A stretch of DNA of 64,000 nucleotides from Acholoe squamosa (Eukaryota > Annelida > Polychaeta > Phyllodocida > Polynoidae): assembly GCA_949317995.1 (NCBI GenBank), contig OX439040.1, positions 75,365,972 to 75,429,971 of the forward strand. Reading direction: 5' to 3'. Below the pieces are notes generated by a model. The model was not told the DNA's origin. It saw only the letters and a list, made by a program, of their open reading frames with translations, and did not search any database. Made by a program: the position numbers and the translations under genes. Positions 1 to 10,102 of the stretch are shown here, in pieces; positions within the stretch are counted from its first letter, which is position 1, and each line of letters begins with the position of its first letter.

Positions 1-214
1 CTTGATAACCCGCAGAAATTCATATAGGAGATGTATGGCTCAATCCCGCGACAGATACCAAGTGGACTATGGGTCTTAGGTACCGTAATGCCACGTGTAT
101 AAGCCTCACCGGCATATTCCCTAGACCCTGGTTTTTTTTTGTGTATGAGCAGCAGTGGTTTGAAAATTGTCAGTTTAGTACCGTAAAAACCATGCATATA
201 AGCTGTTGCTTATA
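1..214. other. Spacer with decayed TACCGTAA-type ends
   Basis: No gene is seen. Short pieces such as taccgtaatgccacgtgtat (near 81) and taccgtaaaaaccatgcata (near 178) resemble terminal inverted repeats of the TACCGTAA element families found intact elsewhere in the window, so this is probably decayed transposon sequence. Confidence 0.4.
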
Positions 215-470
215 GACCATTTCAGGCATCTGGTGAGGCTTGTAGCATCTGCAGGAACTCAGGGCCCAGCTTATAGACGGGGTATTACTTGTATACACTA
301 AAGTGAGGAATGGGGACCATTTCAGGCATCTGGTGAGGCTTATAGCATCTGCAGGAACTCAGGGTGCAGCTTATAGACGGGGTATTACTTGTATACACTA
401 AAGTGAGGAATGGGGACCATTTCAGTCCTCTGGTGCAATTTCTAGCAAAGTCCTCAACCCAGGGTGTGGC
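215..470. repeat. 100-bp direct tandem repeat, about 2.5 copies
   Basis: The block starting gaccatttcaggcatctggt at 215 recurs at 315 and, more diverged, at 415, giving an exact 100-bp period. The unit contains GCTTATAGACGGGG-type motifs like those inside TACCGTAA elements, so it probably arose by local duplication in such an element. Open frames across it are a by-product of the repeat. Confidence 0.8.
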
Positions 471-917
471 TTATAATATATACACTGTGGTGGCTGTATA
501 CACAGGTAAAATCCCGTGTACAAGCCGCACCCCAATTTCAGCAAGTCTGTAATGCAGAAGTAAGTGACATAAGCTTTATGTTAGGTATATATGAGAGATT
601 GTAGGACCAGCTTACCTACCCTCTCTTCCTGCTGTCTGGAAACATAGTGTAGAAATCCCTAGTCTGCACGCTTTACGGTACGTGTATTTGGAGATTGAAG
701 GGCGGATCACCCCTCCCTTCCCCTGCTGCTGTGGCCCTGTCTGGTAATATAGCAATCAGAAGGGTTTTGAAAAGATTTGTTTGTAGCAATATTGGTGGTG
801 TTATGGGACCTTGGGAACATTCCCCTTACCAGACTACAATGGTCTATCGTAAAAGCTACTCCATATAAAATCCCTGTGCGCTATTTCATTAGTCTGGGTG
901 GCAGAGCTCTATAGTAG
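471..917. other. Spacer, nothing recognised
   Basis: No coding frame, RNA gene or clear repeat boundary is seen. Confidence 0.5.
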
Positions 918-1528
918 TACCGTAATCTCCCGCGTAGAAGGCGCGTCTTATACGCGAATCAGATCGTTCATGGGTCTTATACGCGGGAGGTAAATTGCCT
1001 TGAGTTTGGGGTGCGCCTTATACGCGGGTTTTTCCAACATCTCATTTGGGAAAATGCGCCGATGACAGCTTGAACTCATAGCGCCAGCACCACGGCAGAC
1101 CGGGAGGTGTCGACGCGCTCGCCGGGGATAAGGCCCACCGTACGCCGATGACAGCTTGAACTCATATAGCCAGCAGCCGGTCGGTGTAGATTTGCTCGGC
1201 GGGTTTGACGCCGACCGTCACACCGTGTGCCGATGACAGCTTGAACTCATATAGCCAGCAGCGCGGCAGACCGGGAGGTGTCGACGGGCGCTCGGCGGGT
1301 TTGACGCCGACCGTGTGCCGATGACAGCTTGAACTCATATAGGGGGGTGGGGGGGGGCGCCTTCTACGCGAAACAGCCCCCCTGTGAGTTGGGGGGGCGC
1401 CTTATACGCGGGTTTTTCCGGAAATTGATCCAGAAGAGGTACGTGCGCCTTCTACGTGAAAAGGCCTTCTCTGAGTTGGGGGGGCGCCTTCTACGCGAGC
1501 TGCGCCTTCTACGCGGGAGATTACGGTA
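918..1528. mobile_element. Non-autonomous TIR element, TACCGTAA family (CCCGCGTA subtype)
   Basis: The left end taccgtaatctcccgcgta (918) is the reverse complement of the right end tacgcgggagattacggta (ending 1528), apart from the arm beyond it. The terminal TA may be the duplicated target, with CCGTAATCTCCCGCG as the true inverted repeat. No transposase is present. The interior is CpG-rich, repeats the motif cgcctt(a/c)tacgcg many times, and holds a four-copy tandem repeat. Related copies lie at 9791-10027 and 37855-38149. The superfamily is not settled from the sequence alone. Confidence 0.8.
1057..1340. repeat. Four-copy ~86-bp CpG-rich tandem repeat inside TIR element
   Basis: The anchor gatgacagcttgaactcata starts at 1061, 1147, 1232 and 1320 (periods 86, 85, 88). 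Units carry GC-rich blocks such as gcagaccgggaggtgtcgac and gggtttgacgccgaccgt. The array is wholly inside the 918-1528 element, so the minisatellite expanded within a transposon. Confidence 0.85.
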
Positions 1529-1643
1529 TGTAATCTCCGGTGTATATGGCAAATCTTGTACACTAATCTGAGGCCTCCTGCAACGTATAGAATCATCGCA
1601 AACTCACTGTGTGTCTTATAGGTGGTGTACTTTAACTATAGGA

Positions 1644-1850
1644 CAGGGGCGTAGGAAAAGGGGGCAGAGGGGCTGCCACCTCCCCCCCCCCCCATCATAA
1701 AGGAGGTGGGATCTGAGTATGTCTGGGCCACCGCAAAAAAATTGCCAAGAGCTAAAACTTTGCATCTCAAATTAGATTGATATAGTAATGGGATAGGGAA
1801 AATGGGAGGCCTTGGCCTCAAATCAGATCTAAAATTCATCATCATCAAAA
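1644..1850 (-). mobile_element. Truncated CAGRGGCGTAGG-family element
   Basis: It starts caggggcgtaggaaaagggg. In inverse orientation it matches the right two-thirds of the elements at 11997-12286 and 14293-14638, sharing the aggaggtggg, catctcaaattaga and agatctaaaattcat blocks. The other terminus is missing and the match fades near 1850. Confidence 0.65.
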
Positions 1851-1880
1851 CCCCTTCAAGTGGAATTTTTAAACATTTTT

Positions 1881-2378
1881 AACTCGAAAAGCGAGTTATA
1901 AGGAGACACCCTAGGGCCCTGCAATTTCAGTCATTTTGGTGGTGCGTATAAGTTTAAAAAAAGATGGAAATTTTGTATATAAGAGGCAGAATTACTTAAT
2001 GAATTTGTAGTGCCATCAAAGGAGGAGATGTAGGGGTCTTACAGGAAAAGGTATTTCATTACAAAGTTTTGTAAATTTTTAGAAATTGTCAATATTGTAT
2101 AGACTCAGTTGGTTGGTAGCCATAAGACGCTTTTTGCCTCCAATGGTGAAGGTATGTGATGTTGATCCATGTATCAACTTTCCCGCCTTTTTTGGCAATG
2201 TGGTACAAATAGCACCGTTTTGGCGGGAGTTATGCGAATAGTGGTGGTGCTTGGTGGTGCGAATACACCTGGGTGAGGGAGTGCTGATGCAACAGGATGC
2301 GTGCACAACTCATAGGAGCCAATCACAGGCTTTTCACTTTTCGAGTTATCAGCAATTTACATTGCTGCATTATATTTT
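1881..2378. repeat. Dispersed repeat B, copy 1
   Basis: This roughly 500-bp segment recurs at 34005-34798. It begins with a small fold-back, aactcg-aaaag-cgagtt, and near its right side carries cttttcgagtta, the inverse of the left terminus, so it may be a TIR element. Copy 1 has about 35 bp near the left end that copy 2 lacks. No coding capacity is seen. Confidence 0.75.
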
Positions 2379-2394
2379 ATATAGGTATGTATAG

Positions 2395-2485
2395 GCGCTA
2401 TTGCGCTTGAGCCAGCAATTCGAGGTGGTCGGGGGTGGGGCCCCCACTGGGTCCCTCCAATGCAGATTTGCTTTCTACGCCTCTG
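2395..2485. mobile_element. Right-end fragment of a CAGRGGCG-type element
   Basis: It ends gctttctacgcctctg, close to the right terminus of the elements at 11997, 14293 and 53589. It is preceded by the usual gggg/cccc-rich block. No matching left end is seen. Confidence 0.4.
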
Positions 2486-3112
2486 TAGGACAGTACCAAA
2501 CCTTCAAGGTTCAAGCCTTAGGTGTGCCCATAGTGGTACATTGTCTTTAAACCACATCCTGACCTGACGCCTGCAATACATTTAAATTTACTTTATTACA
2601 GGCAAGGTTTATTTGGCATAACACATGTGGTATTTAGGTGTGTAAGGAAGCGTTTCCATGAAGAGGCTCATTTGGCTTAGACTCTTTGGGCATACCTGTG
2701 GTGTTTCAAAGAATTACTTCTACGTCTGCTCCTATTCTTACATAACACTTCCAGGGAACCTGTCAACCCAGTCTCTATGGTGATAAACGTGTTGTTTTGA
2801 TAGTATGGGATTTCTATTGATATTAGATCCACAAGACTGGCTGAACCCGCATTACCAGTCAGCGATATTTTGAGATACCATCTACATGAACAATATGCAT
2901 CCTGGCAGTAATTAAATATAAAACAGACAATACCCATGCAAACACATAAGGGTATCATCACAATTATATCTATCGATAGTATTTTTGATTCGATGCGTAC
3001 AACTGTGTACCGTAGTTGACTAGACCCCGATAGATACACTGATTTGACTGTGTGATGCTGTATTGTTAAGTAAATAATTAGCAATCTTTTTCCTCATCTC
3101 CCATAGTGGAGT
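2486..3112. other. Spacer, nothing recognised
   Basis: A 135-codon frame on the minus strand (2677-3084) shows no domain, has no coding-like context, and is best treated as chance. Confidence 0.5.
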
Positions 3113-3333
3113 ATTTAAGCCTTTAAGAGCTGCTAATGCATTAATGCATCGGTCCCATTGGTGGACATGATGTATGAATGCCGCCCTGGCGAGTTACTCG
3201 CCAGGGCTACATTCATACATCATGCCGAACAATGCACCCCTGTATGGTCAGCATGGTGCGCCAACACTTTATTGGTGCATCATGACGAAGAATGAGCATG
3301 ATGTACTCTTACAGCCCTTAAAGGGTTTAGTCT
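3113..3333. mobile_element. Cloverleaf hairpin repeat, well-preserved copy
   Basis: The outer arms begin cctttaagagctgctaatgc and end acagcccttaaaggg, and are partly complementary over about 50 bp. Inside is a 69-bp palindrome (3166-3234) running from catgatgtatgaatg to cattcatacatcatg, centred on ggcgagttactcgcc. A degenerate second hairpin and a third arm (caacactttattggtgc) follow. With the outer stem, the inner hairpins could fold into a four-way junction. There is no ORF. This is the best reference copy for hairpin 1 of the family. Confidence 0.8.
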
Positions 3334-3473
3334 GGTTTATGACATGATGGTGATTAAGTACAAAGCTAGAAAGGTATCTCGCACTATCCTCTCACTCGTC
3401 ACAGTATACCAGCATCATGTGGACGTGTGTACAGGGGCTATGATCTCTATGAATGTAATATATGATGAATAGA

Positions 3474-3563
3474 CTTGAAAGAATGCCTTTCAGGGGGATG
3501 ATAGAGGCACACCGAGAAACCTCTATCAAGCCGCTGAAAGGCATTCGTTCAAGTCTATTCATC
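3474..3563. repeat. 90-bp hairpin with 30-bp arms
   Basis: Arms 3474-3503 and 3534-3563 are complementary with few mismatches, and an inner gatagagg/cctctatc stem extends the helix to a small loop. The size and shape resemble a precursor-microRNA hairpin, but a fold-back transposon remnant is equally possible. Confidence 0.7.
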
Positions 3564-3937
3564 ACCCATTGCGTTTATATCATGGTCTAGGTCATTCACT
3601 ACATACCAGATGGCGCGACAGGTCTTACAATGCCTCTATCTCACTATAGAGGGGTCCATACTATCCCTATATATACTATAGATTATAATCTCTTCTACAT
3701 TGTCCAGTGGGAAGCGCCATTGCTTGATCTGGAACTAGCGAGTTCTAACTTGAAAAATGTTATCGCCTGGGTGATCTAATATCGATTCCATTATAAAACA
3801 CAAAAGGCACAGAATGCACACATTATTGGTTTATGAAATATGTCTGCTTTCCTTTTGTGTGTAACCTGTTAGATTTAAAACAACGTTCACTCCTGTATTG
3901 GCCACTAACTGGTCTGGAGCTGGTTCCGGCGACACAC

Positions 3938-4028
3938 ACTGATAAGAACTGATAAGATGGGACCAGCATGTCCCTGGAAGTGGGTGTTAACCAGGGACAA
4001 GGTACCCATCATGGTATGTCTTATCAGT
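3938..4028. repeat. 91-bp imperfect hairpin
   Basis: The left arm (actgataag ... tgtccctgg) pairs with the right arm (ccagggaca ... cttatcagt) over about 40 nt with several mismatches. The loop is aagtgggtgttaa. It is probably a fold-back or miniature transposon; no family is recognised. Confidence 0.6.
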
Positions 4029-4348
4029 GGATTTTAGCTCAACCAGCGAAATTCAAGATGGTGGCTCCACAAGGCCTCCATACTGAGTCCTATAGGCAGT
4101 GTTGAACATATCGCTGTAGAACCAATGGAGCGTGTCTGACGAAGCAAGGCGGGAGATCAATGGACCGTGACCGACTGTTAGACAACACAATACAGCGGGG
4201 GTAAAATACATACACCATTTGGTCTGTCAATACTATCGATCTCATAGGGAACTAACTAGGAGGTGGGAGTGGGGAATACTACCCTAAATCTCTACGTATA
4301 AGGCACACTCTGCATTTATGCTTCAGCCTTAAAGGTTCGCTAATGCAG

Positions 4349-4534
4349 CGGGCTTCCCTAGCCCACTTAAAAGGGTATATTTCTCCTCTTTCCTATCCCT
4401 TCAGGATGTGTGTGGTGCACATATGCGCGGGCACCAACATATTCCTCTGTGAATTGTGTAATGTAGCTCTCGCCATGAATATGACCTTAGCTGTCGGAAT
4501 GGCGTTAAACATCTATTACTCACTCACTCACTAA
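4349..4534 (+). mobile_element. SINE-like dispersed repeat, copy 1
   Basis: About 185 bp match 20566-20750 with modest divergence, from gggcttccctagcccactta to a tail reading ggcgttaaacatctattact followed by (CTCA)n. A 3' end of GTTAAAC plus a short simple repeat is typical of retroposons in many animals (family knowledge). No pol III boxes were identified. The 63-codon frame here is not thought to be a gene. Confidence 0.6.
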
Positions 4535-4695
4535 TTCAGGAGTGCATCATACCACTGAAGTGCCCCTCTGGGAGTGTATCGGTAGGGTCAGGGTGATGTA
4601 CGAATACAGCTGAGTTACTCACCAGGGCTACCTTCATGCATCATGGCGACTGATGGGCATGATGTATAATGCACTAGAGGCACTTACAAGTTAAA
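4535..4695. mobile_element. Broken cloverleaf hairpin repeat
   Basis: It contains aggagtgcatcat, gagttactcaccagggctac, ttcatgcatcatggcgac and tgggcatgatgtataatgca in family order, but the arms are decayed. Confidence 0.6.
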
Positions 4696-5228
4696 TGCAG
4701 GAGGAAGCCGCACAGGTCTGCAGCTTGAAAATTGCCTCTTTATAGGCCGCACCCTGATTTCAGCGCAATAATATAAGGCGCATTAGGTGTATGGGTTGGT
4801 GTACAATCCACGGCTAATGTGCAGGGCGAGGGGGGGGGGCTAAAGTTGGACATGCTATGATCCATGGGCCTGGGGATCGAGGAAAGTCTGAAAAAAAAAA
4901 ATGAAAAAAAAAGTAAAGGGGAAAATATTTATGTATCCAATGAAAAAAGGAGTGAAATAAAATGGTGCTATTATATGGTATAGTGAGTGGACAGAGGTGT
5001 ACTGTGCATGCCGTATCTATTATGGGGCTTGGGAGTCTTATGTTGGGCAGATGCAGTCATGCATGACAACTAGATAAGTGGGAAGAATGGATAGGGATGA
5101 GTGAAGGGGTGACATCCATCCTGGGGGTGACGTGGAACGATCCACGTTTTACTCCACGTCATTGGGGGGTAGTAAATAGGTTGAATGTGTATGTCAGTAG
5201 TTCATCTAAATAGGACAAGAAGGCGTTG
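4696..5228. other. Spacer, nothing recognised
   Basis: It is A-rich around 4890-4965 and carries a small palindromic cluster around 5126-5160 (tgacgtgga ... tccacgtca). No gene is seen. Confidence 0.4.
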
Positions 5229-5590
5229 ACCCTTTAGGGATGTTTATGTAGAAGTTTATGTAGGAGTGCATCATGCCCATTGGTTGGTATGATGCACCAA
5301 TAGAGTGCGGGTGCATCATGACCCTTCAGGACGGTATGATTCATGGATACCGCCCTGGTTACTACATTGGTTACTAGACTTGTATTCATTTAACCCTTTA
5401 AGGCCCGCAAATACAGGAGAGCATCACGTCAATCTGTCAGCAGGATACACCTATGATACGCTGGCAATTCTAAAATCTGCCCTTTTGGTATGGTATCAAG
5501 CCTGTAGGGTCGGCATGATACACAAAATTAATGTATTCCAGAGGATTCACTCACCAGAATTGTATCGATATCATGAACCCCATGTATAAT
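5229..5590. mobile_element. Two partial cloverleaf repeats in tandem
   Basis: The first copy shows gtaggagtgcatcatgccca and gatgcaccaatagagtgc. The second restarts at tttaaccctttaaggcccgc near 5390. The 94-codon frame 5305-5589 lies entirely in this repeat and is rejected as a gene. Confidence 0.6.
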
Positions 5591-6535
5591 ACACACCCGT
5601 GCAAAAGCCACGACTTGGGAGTTTAGTATTGTCAAAACCCTGCTTGGTGTACCCTGACAGTATATACCGCAGTAAGCCTCTGAGCCAGTGAGGCTAACAC
5701 CACTTTGAGTTCTATGATTTATTTACATAGGAGGAATTTCAGAAGGTGTACCCTAGCTTAGTTAGATACAAATAGGTATAAAGAGTCAATTTTGGTGGGT
5801 GCCAAGTATAACATACAGAAGCATTAGAGAAGATAGCAGGGTGTATTTATTTTACCCTCCCACACCAGGTGAACACACAGACACCCTCAGGTAAGATAAC
5901 AGACGCTCACCTAGCGTCTCATACACACGCTAACCCCAGCGTCTCATACCTACTGTTATCTTTTACTCTTATCTTTTACTGATAACATCAACACCCAAAC
6001 ACTGGGGCCAGGATAAAAAGGGTATAAAGAAACAAACCGGAAACACGAAGAAGGAACATCTGAGGGCCCTTTTCTTTGAAAGATCATGATTCTTCGATGT
6101 TAGTTTTTTTTCTACGCCCCTGTATTGCATTCTATCATTCATCACAGGGTGTGGTATACGACATAAATCATTCTAATGAGATTTTGGATATAAATACATT
6201 TTCCTTTCTATAATATGTCAGTCACCGAAAACCACAGATCAAGGCAAATCCCACTTTTACACATACCCATGTACATGCATACCCAATATATGGCATGTAC
6301 TTTGGTAGTTTTACTTAATCAGTTGTTTACAGTCTAGTCTTAAATATAAGGGAGTAGAAACATAACTTGGTGTTTCATGTTCATCCCCTATCAAATTGAC
6401 CTTACTGTATATCTAATTTAGCACGTTGATTGACCGGGTACCATTAATTGTTATTTTCAATTAGAATGTTGAATATTGCTGGTGGGTAAGGGGCTGAGGC
6501 AATCAGACTTCTCACTGCCGCCTAATTACCCCTAT
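5591..6535. other. Spacer with weak inverted repeat
   Basis: A short inverted repeat, agataacag ... ctgttatct (about 5892-5966), encloses three tagcgtctcata-like motifs. The right end of a CAGRGGCG-type element (ttctacgcccctg) sits near 6110-6123. Nothing else is recognised. Confidence 0.4.
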
Positions 6536-7005
6536 AACCCTTCAAGGGCCGCTGATGTAGCAGTGCACCATGCCCATTGAAGGGTTCCCACTAGTTAAAA
6601 GTCGGTTAAACCCATTAAAGATCAGTTAAAAGTCAGTTAAGAAGATATTTTGGGGAAAAGTCAATTAGTCAAAAATGGTATTTTGACTTATTTAAGGAGG
6701 TGATTTTCAAAATTTCATGCAATTTTGCCAAATTCCTCTAACATCCTCACTTGAGAGTGAATGAAATTTTTTCGCGAGTCCCGTAAATTATCCAAAATTT
6801 GGTAAGGTCAAAGCCGATAAATGTTAGGTAAACATCAGTTAAACATCAGTTAAAACCATGACCTGTAAATGGTGGGAACCCTGTCGGTGCATAATGCTGA
6901 CTTGCCAGCAATGCAATACCGCAGTTTCAGCATGATGGATAATGTAGTCCTGGCAATAATGCATAAGTGGTCCTTAAAGGGTGAACCATTAAAGTCTGAT
7001 TTAGC
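6536..7005. mobile_element. Cloverleaf repeat split by another element
   Basis: The left part is aacccttcaagggccgctga ... catgcccattga and the right part resumes at tgtcggtgcataatgctgac. About 299 bp with their own inverted ends lie between them (6582-6880). The interruption is clear because the family sequence continues on both sides. Confidence 0.65.
6582..6880. mobile_element. TIR element ending GGGTTCCCAC, inside a cloverleaf copy
   Basis: The left end gggttcccac (6582-6591) is inverted at the right end gtgggaaccc (6871-6880). Inside, the motif (a/c)(t/g)cagttaaa(a/c) recurs near both ends, forming a sub-terminal repeat cluster. No ORF or convincing target duplication is seen. No family name can be given. 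Confidence 0.65.
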
Positions 7006-7171
7006 CTTGATGCACCATGTCCATTGGTAATCTACAGACTCTACACATTTGAGTTTTTTTTTGCCTAACCAATAACATATAAAATTAGAGCGAATCATGT
7101 GGTCCTTCTGTAATTATGTGGGAACAGGACCTGGTTTGCTGCAGCCTAGACACCCATCATTCATATATCGG

Positions 7172-7453
7172 GTTAACTACTTCTACCTTGTATGGTTTAG
7201 GATCTAACTACTTCTACCTTGTATGGTTTAGGATCTAACTACTTCTACCTTGTATCGTTTAGGATCTAACTACTTCTACCTTGTATGGTTTAGGATCTAA
7301 CTACTTCTACCTTGTATCGTTTAGGATCTAACTACTTCTACCTTGTATGGTTTAGGATCTAACTACTTCTACCTTGTATCGTTTAGGATCTAACTACTTC
7401 TACCTTGTATGGTTTAGGATCTAACTACTTCTACCTTGTATCGTTTAGGATCT
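7172..7453. repeat. 31-bp tandem array, 9 copies, alternating variants
   Basis: The unit taactacttctaccttgtat plus (g/c)gtttaggatc repeats nine times with almost no other change. The variable base runs G,G,C,G,C,G,C,G,C, so the array is really a 62-bp dimer copied repeatedly. There are no unique spacers, so it is not a CRISPR array. Confidence 0.95.
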
Positions 7454-8462
7454 ACCAGTGCTATCTTCAGTCTAAGGTCAGGGAAAATAAAATGGGTATA
7501 GAAATCAGGGAAACGTGTGAAATTTCGTTAGGCGTAAGGGTAAACTACCAAAATGCACATTTGCCTTTGCTCTACTAGAATTTCCTGGAGGGAGGAGTGT
7601 GTGTACTAGATTTCATTTTTTAACTGGTTTGGCTTTACCATCTCCAGGGCCTTTAACTTTTGGTGAGGACCTGGCTGGACTTTTGGCATGCTGCAGGCAA
7701 TCAGAGACTGGGTGCTGAGTGTGGTACAAATTAAATAACTCCCATTAGTCTAAACCTATCTAAGTGTTAATCACTGGAACAGGTGGGATATATAGGTAAA
7801 CGTATTATGTATCCTGTTAATGTACTGTATAAGGCATATATAATGTATAAGACGCACACAGACTTTGTGAACCTGGTAGATTACCATTTCCCAATCAGTA
7901 ACCCCCCCCCCTCCTGAAAGAAATGAATAAATAGAGAAATGGCAAATAATTAAATAAATAAGAAAAGAAAAAAAAGAAACAATATCTTCCCTGTCCCGCC
8001 CTCTTCTCTTCCCTACTTTACCCCCTCCCCTTCCTTTAGATATTTACTATTACCTGCTATCTATCCCATCTATCCTTAGAACACAATAGATTGAACTGAC
8101 CAATGATTAGGAAGGATTTGAGGGCGTCTATATGATGTAGAGACCCCATAAACGTTTCTATCCCATACATATCTCTCCCTTCTCTCCCCCTGTCCCCTTT
8201 CCTCAGTTCCATGCTCCCTCTACAAACCCTGCTCCCCCGTTCCCCCTTTTCCACACGGCTCATGTCCCTTATTATCGCCTATTGGCATTTTGTCCATGTT
8301 TTAATTAGGTATGGGTAATTGCAAAATTACGCCATCAGTAAATGGTCACGTGCCCTGCACACTTCTGGTCATGTGACTTTGTGTATTTAATTTCTTAAAC
8401 TCAGCGACAAAACAGCATGTTTCCACACGCTTCAAATCTCAACTTCTGTGATCTGCCTTTAT
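7454..8462. other. Spacer, nothing recognised
   Basis: It contains low-complexity stretches (A-rich about 7920-7980, C/T-rich about 7990-8040 and 8165-8250). No gene or repeat boundary is identified. Confidence 0.5.
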
Positions 8463-9012
8463 TTAAGGTGGCTGGCGGGTATTGTTAGTTCATCATTTGG
8501 ACACCAAGGGTCTCTGTTGTACATTGACTTTATGTAAAGACGAAATGTGCAAAATACAGGGAGGCTTGGCATATATTTGAACCCAGGACCTTCTGTGAGT
8601 AAGGCAGAGACATTACACATGGGGGCTGTTGTGTGTGACCACTTAGAAAATAATGTCACTATTCTAACCATATCCTTACATTTATTATTTCAATCATCGA
8701 AAATATTAGAAAAATGCCTAGGACCATATGTCAATATTGCATCTACTGCAAAGATATGCTTAATATCTAAGTGCTGAAGAAGTTATAACAAAATTTGATT
8801 ACTTTTGGATATGAATCCAAGGATTTATGTGACAAATCACTATATGATCCTATATAGGGTTTAATCTTCTGTATCTAAAAAAAAAATGCATGGGACCCCC
8901 CCCCCCTCCCCATTATTTTTGCACATATGAAAAGTACAAACCATTTTTAGACTTTTGTGAGAATATGGCGAAGATTTAATTACTTTTACTCTATCCCCGC
9001 CAGCCACCTTAA
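8463..9012. mobile_element. TTAA-flanked TIR element, no transposase
   Basis: TTAA-GGTGGCTGGCGGG at 8463-8479 is exactly inverted at 8996-9012 (CCCGCCAGCCACC-TTAA). Insertion into TTAA is typical of piggyBac and Kolobok DNA transposons (family knowledge). The ~540-bp interior has only short chance frames, so it is a non-autonomous element or a deletion derivative. Confidence 0.8.
8571..8640 (-). other. tRNA-like segment (possible SINE piece)
   Basis: On the minus strand the run gtctctgccttactcacaga is followed by aggtcctgggttcaaat, which resembles the anticodon arm and T-arm/B-box part of a tRNA or tRNA-derived SINE. The A-box and acceptor stem are not convincing, so it is not called a tRNA gene. 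Confidence 0.3.
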
Positions 9013-9677
9013 CTTCGGTTTTCAATCATACAAATGTAAAAAGCATCCCTTGACTCTAGTTTTTGCATCCCTTTTTTGCCATAAGTTTTAATTTGATTTC
9101 CAAAGAAGCAGATATGTTGAATTAGATGTCTGGGAAAAAAGAGAAGGTGCGTGAATACACAGCACGGTCCTCGTTACATTGGGAACCCGGTTTTCTTAAA
9201 TTTTTTTAGTCAGCACGAACTCATTTCAGTCTAATTTGAAACGTTTTTAGGTTATTTTGTTAAGATTTGGCTCAACGCTGCAGAAAAAGGAGTGTAAAAA
9301 CAGCTGCAACCCTTCGTTAGTTGACTCCAGAATTCTACGTGATTTCTGTTGCAAGATTAAACTGCGGACAAAAGTGAAAAAAAGCCACGTGGCATGCCCA
9401 ATATCCATAATTTTGGGTGCTTACCTAAGGTATATTTCTTCCTTAGTGTTTAAGAGGAATTCTGCTAAATTCCTTAAAAAAGGTGTCCGAATTCACTTTT
9501 CCTGGGTTTTTTTGTCGGCCAGTGAGCGGCATCGCTGTTTCAAACCCAAGGTGCATATTCAAGATCAGTGTTTTGGTAGAGATAGAAATAAAATCATCAA
9601 ATAAGTTTAAAAATGAATTCTGCTAGATCTAGTGGTCAGTTAGATGCTTGTATCATGTTGTGTTGAGCAGGTAGAAG
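9013..9677. other. Spacer, nothing recognised
   Basis: A 115-codon frame (9257-9604, +) has no recognisable motif and lies in AT-rich sequence. It is treated as chance. Confidence 0.5.
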
Positions 9678-10102
9678 TACCATAAATTCTCTCGTATTAG
9701 CCACACCCTGATATAAGCCACATCCACAACTTTGGAAGAAGCTTAAAGTCATAGCCAAAGCTTCAAAATTGGTAGTTCAATACTGATATATACCGTAAAC
9801 TCCCGCGTATAAGACGCATCCTCTATGCCAAACAAATGCCTTGTGCGTCTTATAGGATGTACTGAAATTGGGGGTGCGTCTTATACGAGGGGTAATTTTA
9901 CTATAGAAATGTACTGAATTTACTAAATTGAGCATTAAAATGTGCATCTTATATGCGAAAATGCATGAGCTGAGTTTGGGGTGCGTCTTATACGCGCAGC
10001 GCGTCTTCTACGCGGGAGATTACGGGTAGTGTAAATACCCTTATACATTCTTTAAACCTCATTCTGGTACTAGCCGCAGCTTATACTAGAGAATTTACGG
10101 TA
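9678..10102. mobile_element. TACCGTAA-family element (CTCTCGTAT subtype), interrupted
   Basis: The left end taccataaattctctcgtat (9678) pairs with the right end actagagaatttacggta (ending 10102). A second element of the related CCCGCGTAT subtype (9791-10027) interrupts it. Without the insert the element would be roughly 190 bp, close to the intact copy at 20063-20289. Confidence 0.8.
9791..10027. mobile_element. TACCGTAA-family element (CCCGCGTAT subtype) nested in a relative
   Basis: The left end taccgtaaactcccgcgtat is inverted at the right end ctacgcgggagattacgggta. It lies inside the 9678-10102 element at a tata site, consistent with TA targeting. The interior repeats gtgcgtcttatacg motifs. 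No ORF is present. Confidence 0.8.

Noticed and set aside
2677-3084. 135-codon minus-strand frame
   Set aside because: No domain, motif or coding-like context was seen; this length is expected by chance in 64 kb.
7172-7453. CRISPR-like look of the 31-bp array
   Set aside because: The units abut directly with no unique spacers, and the context is eukaryotic.
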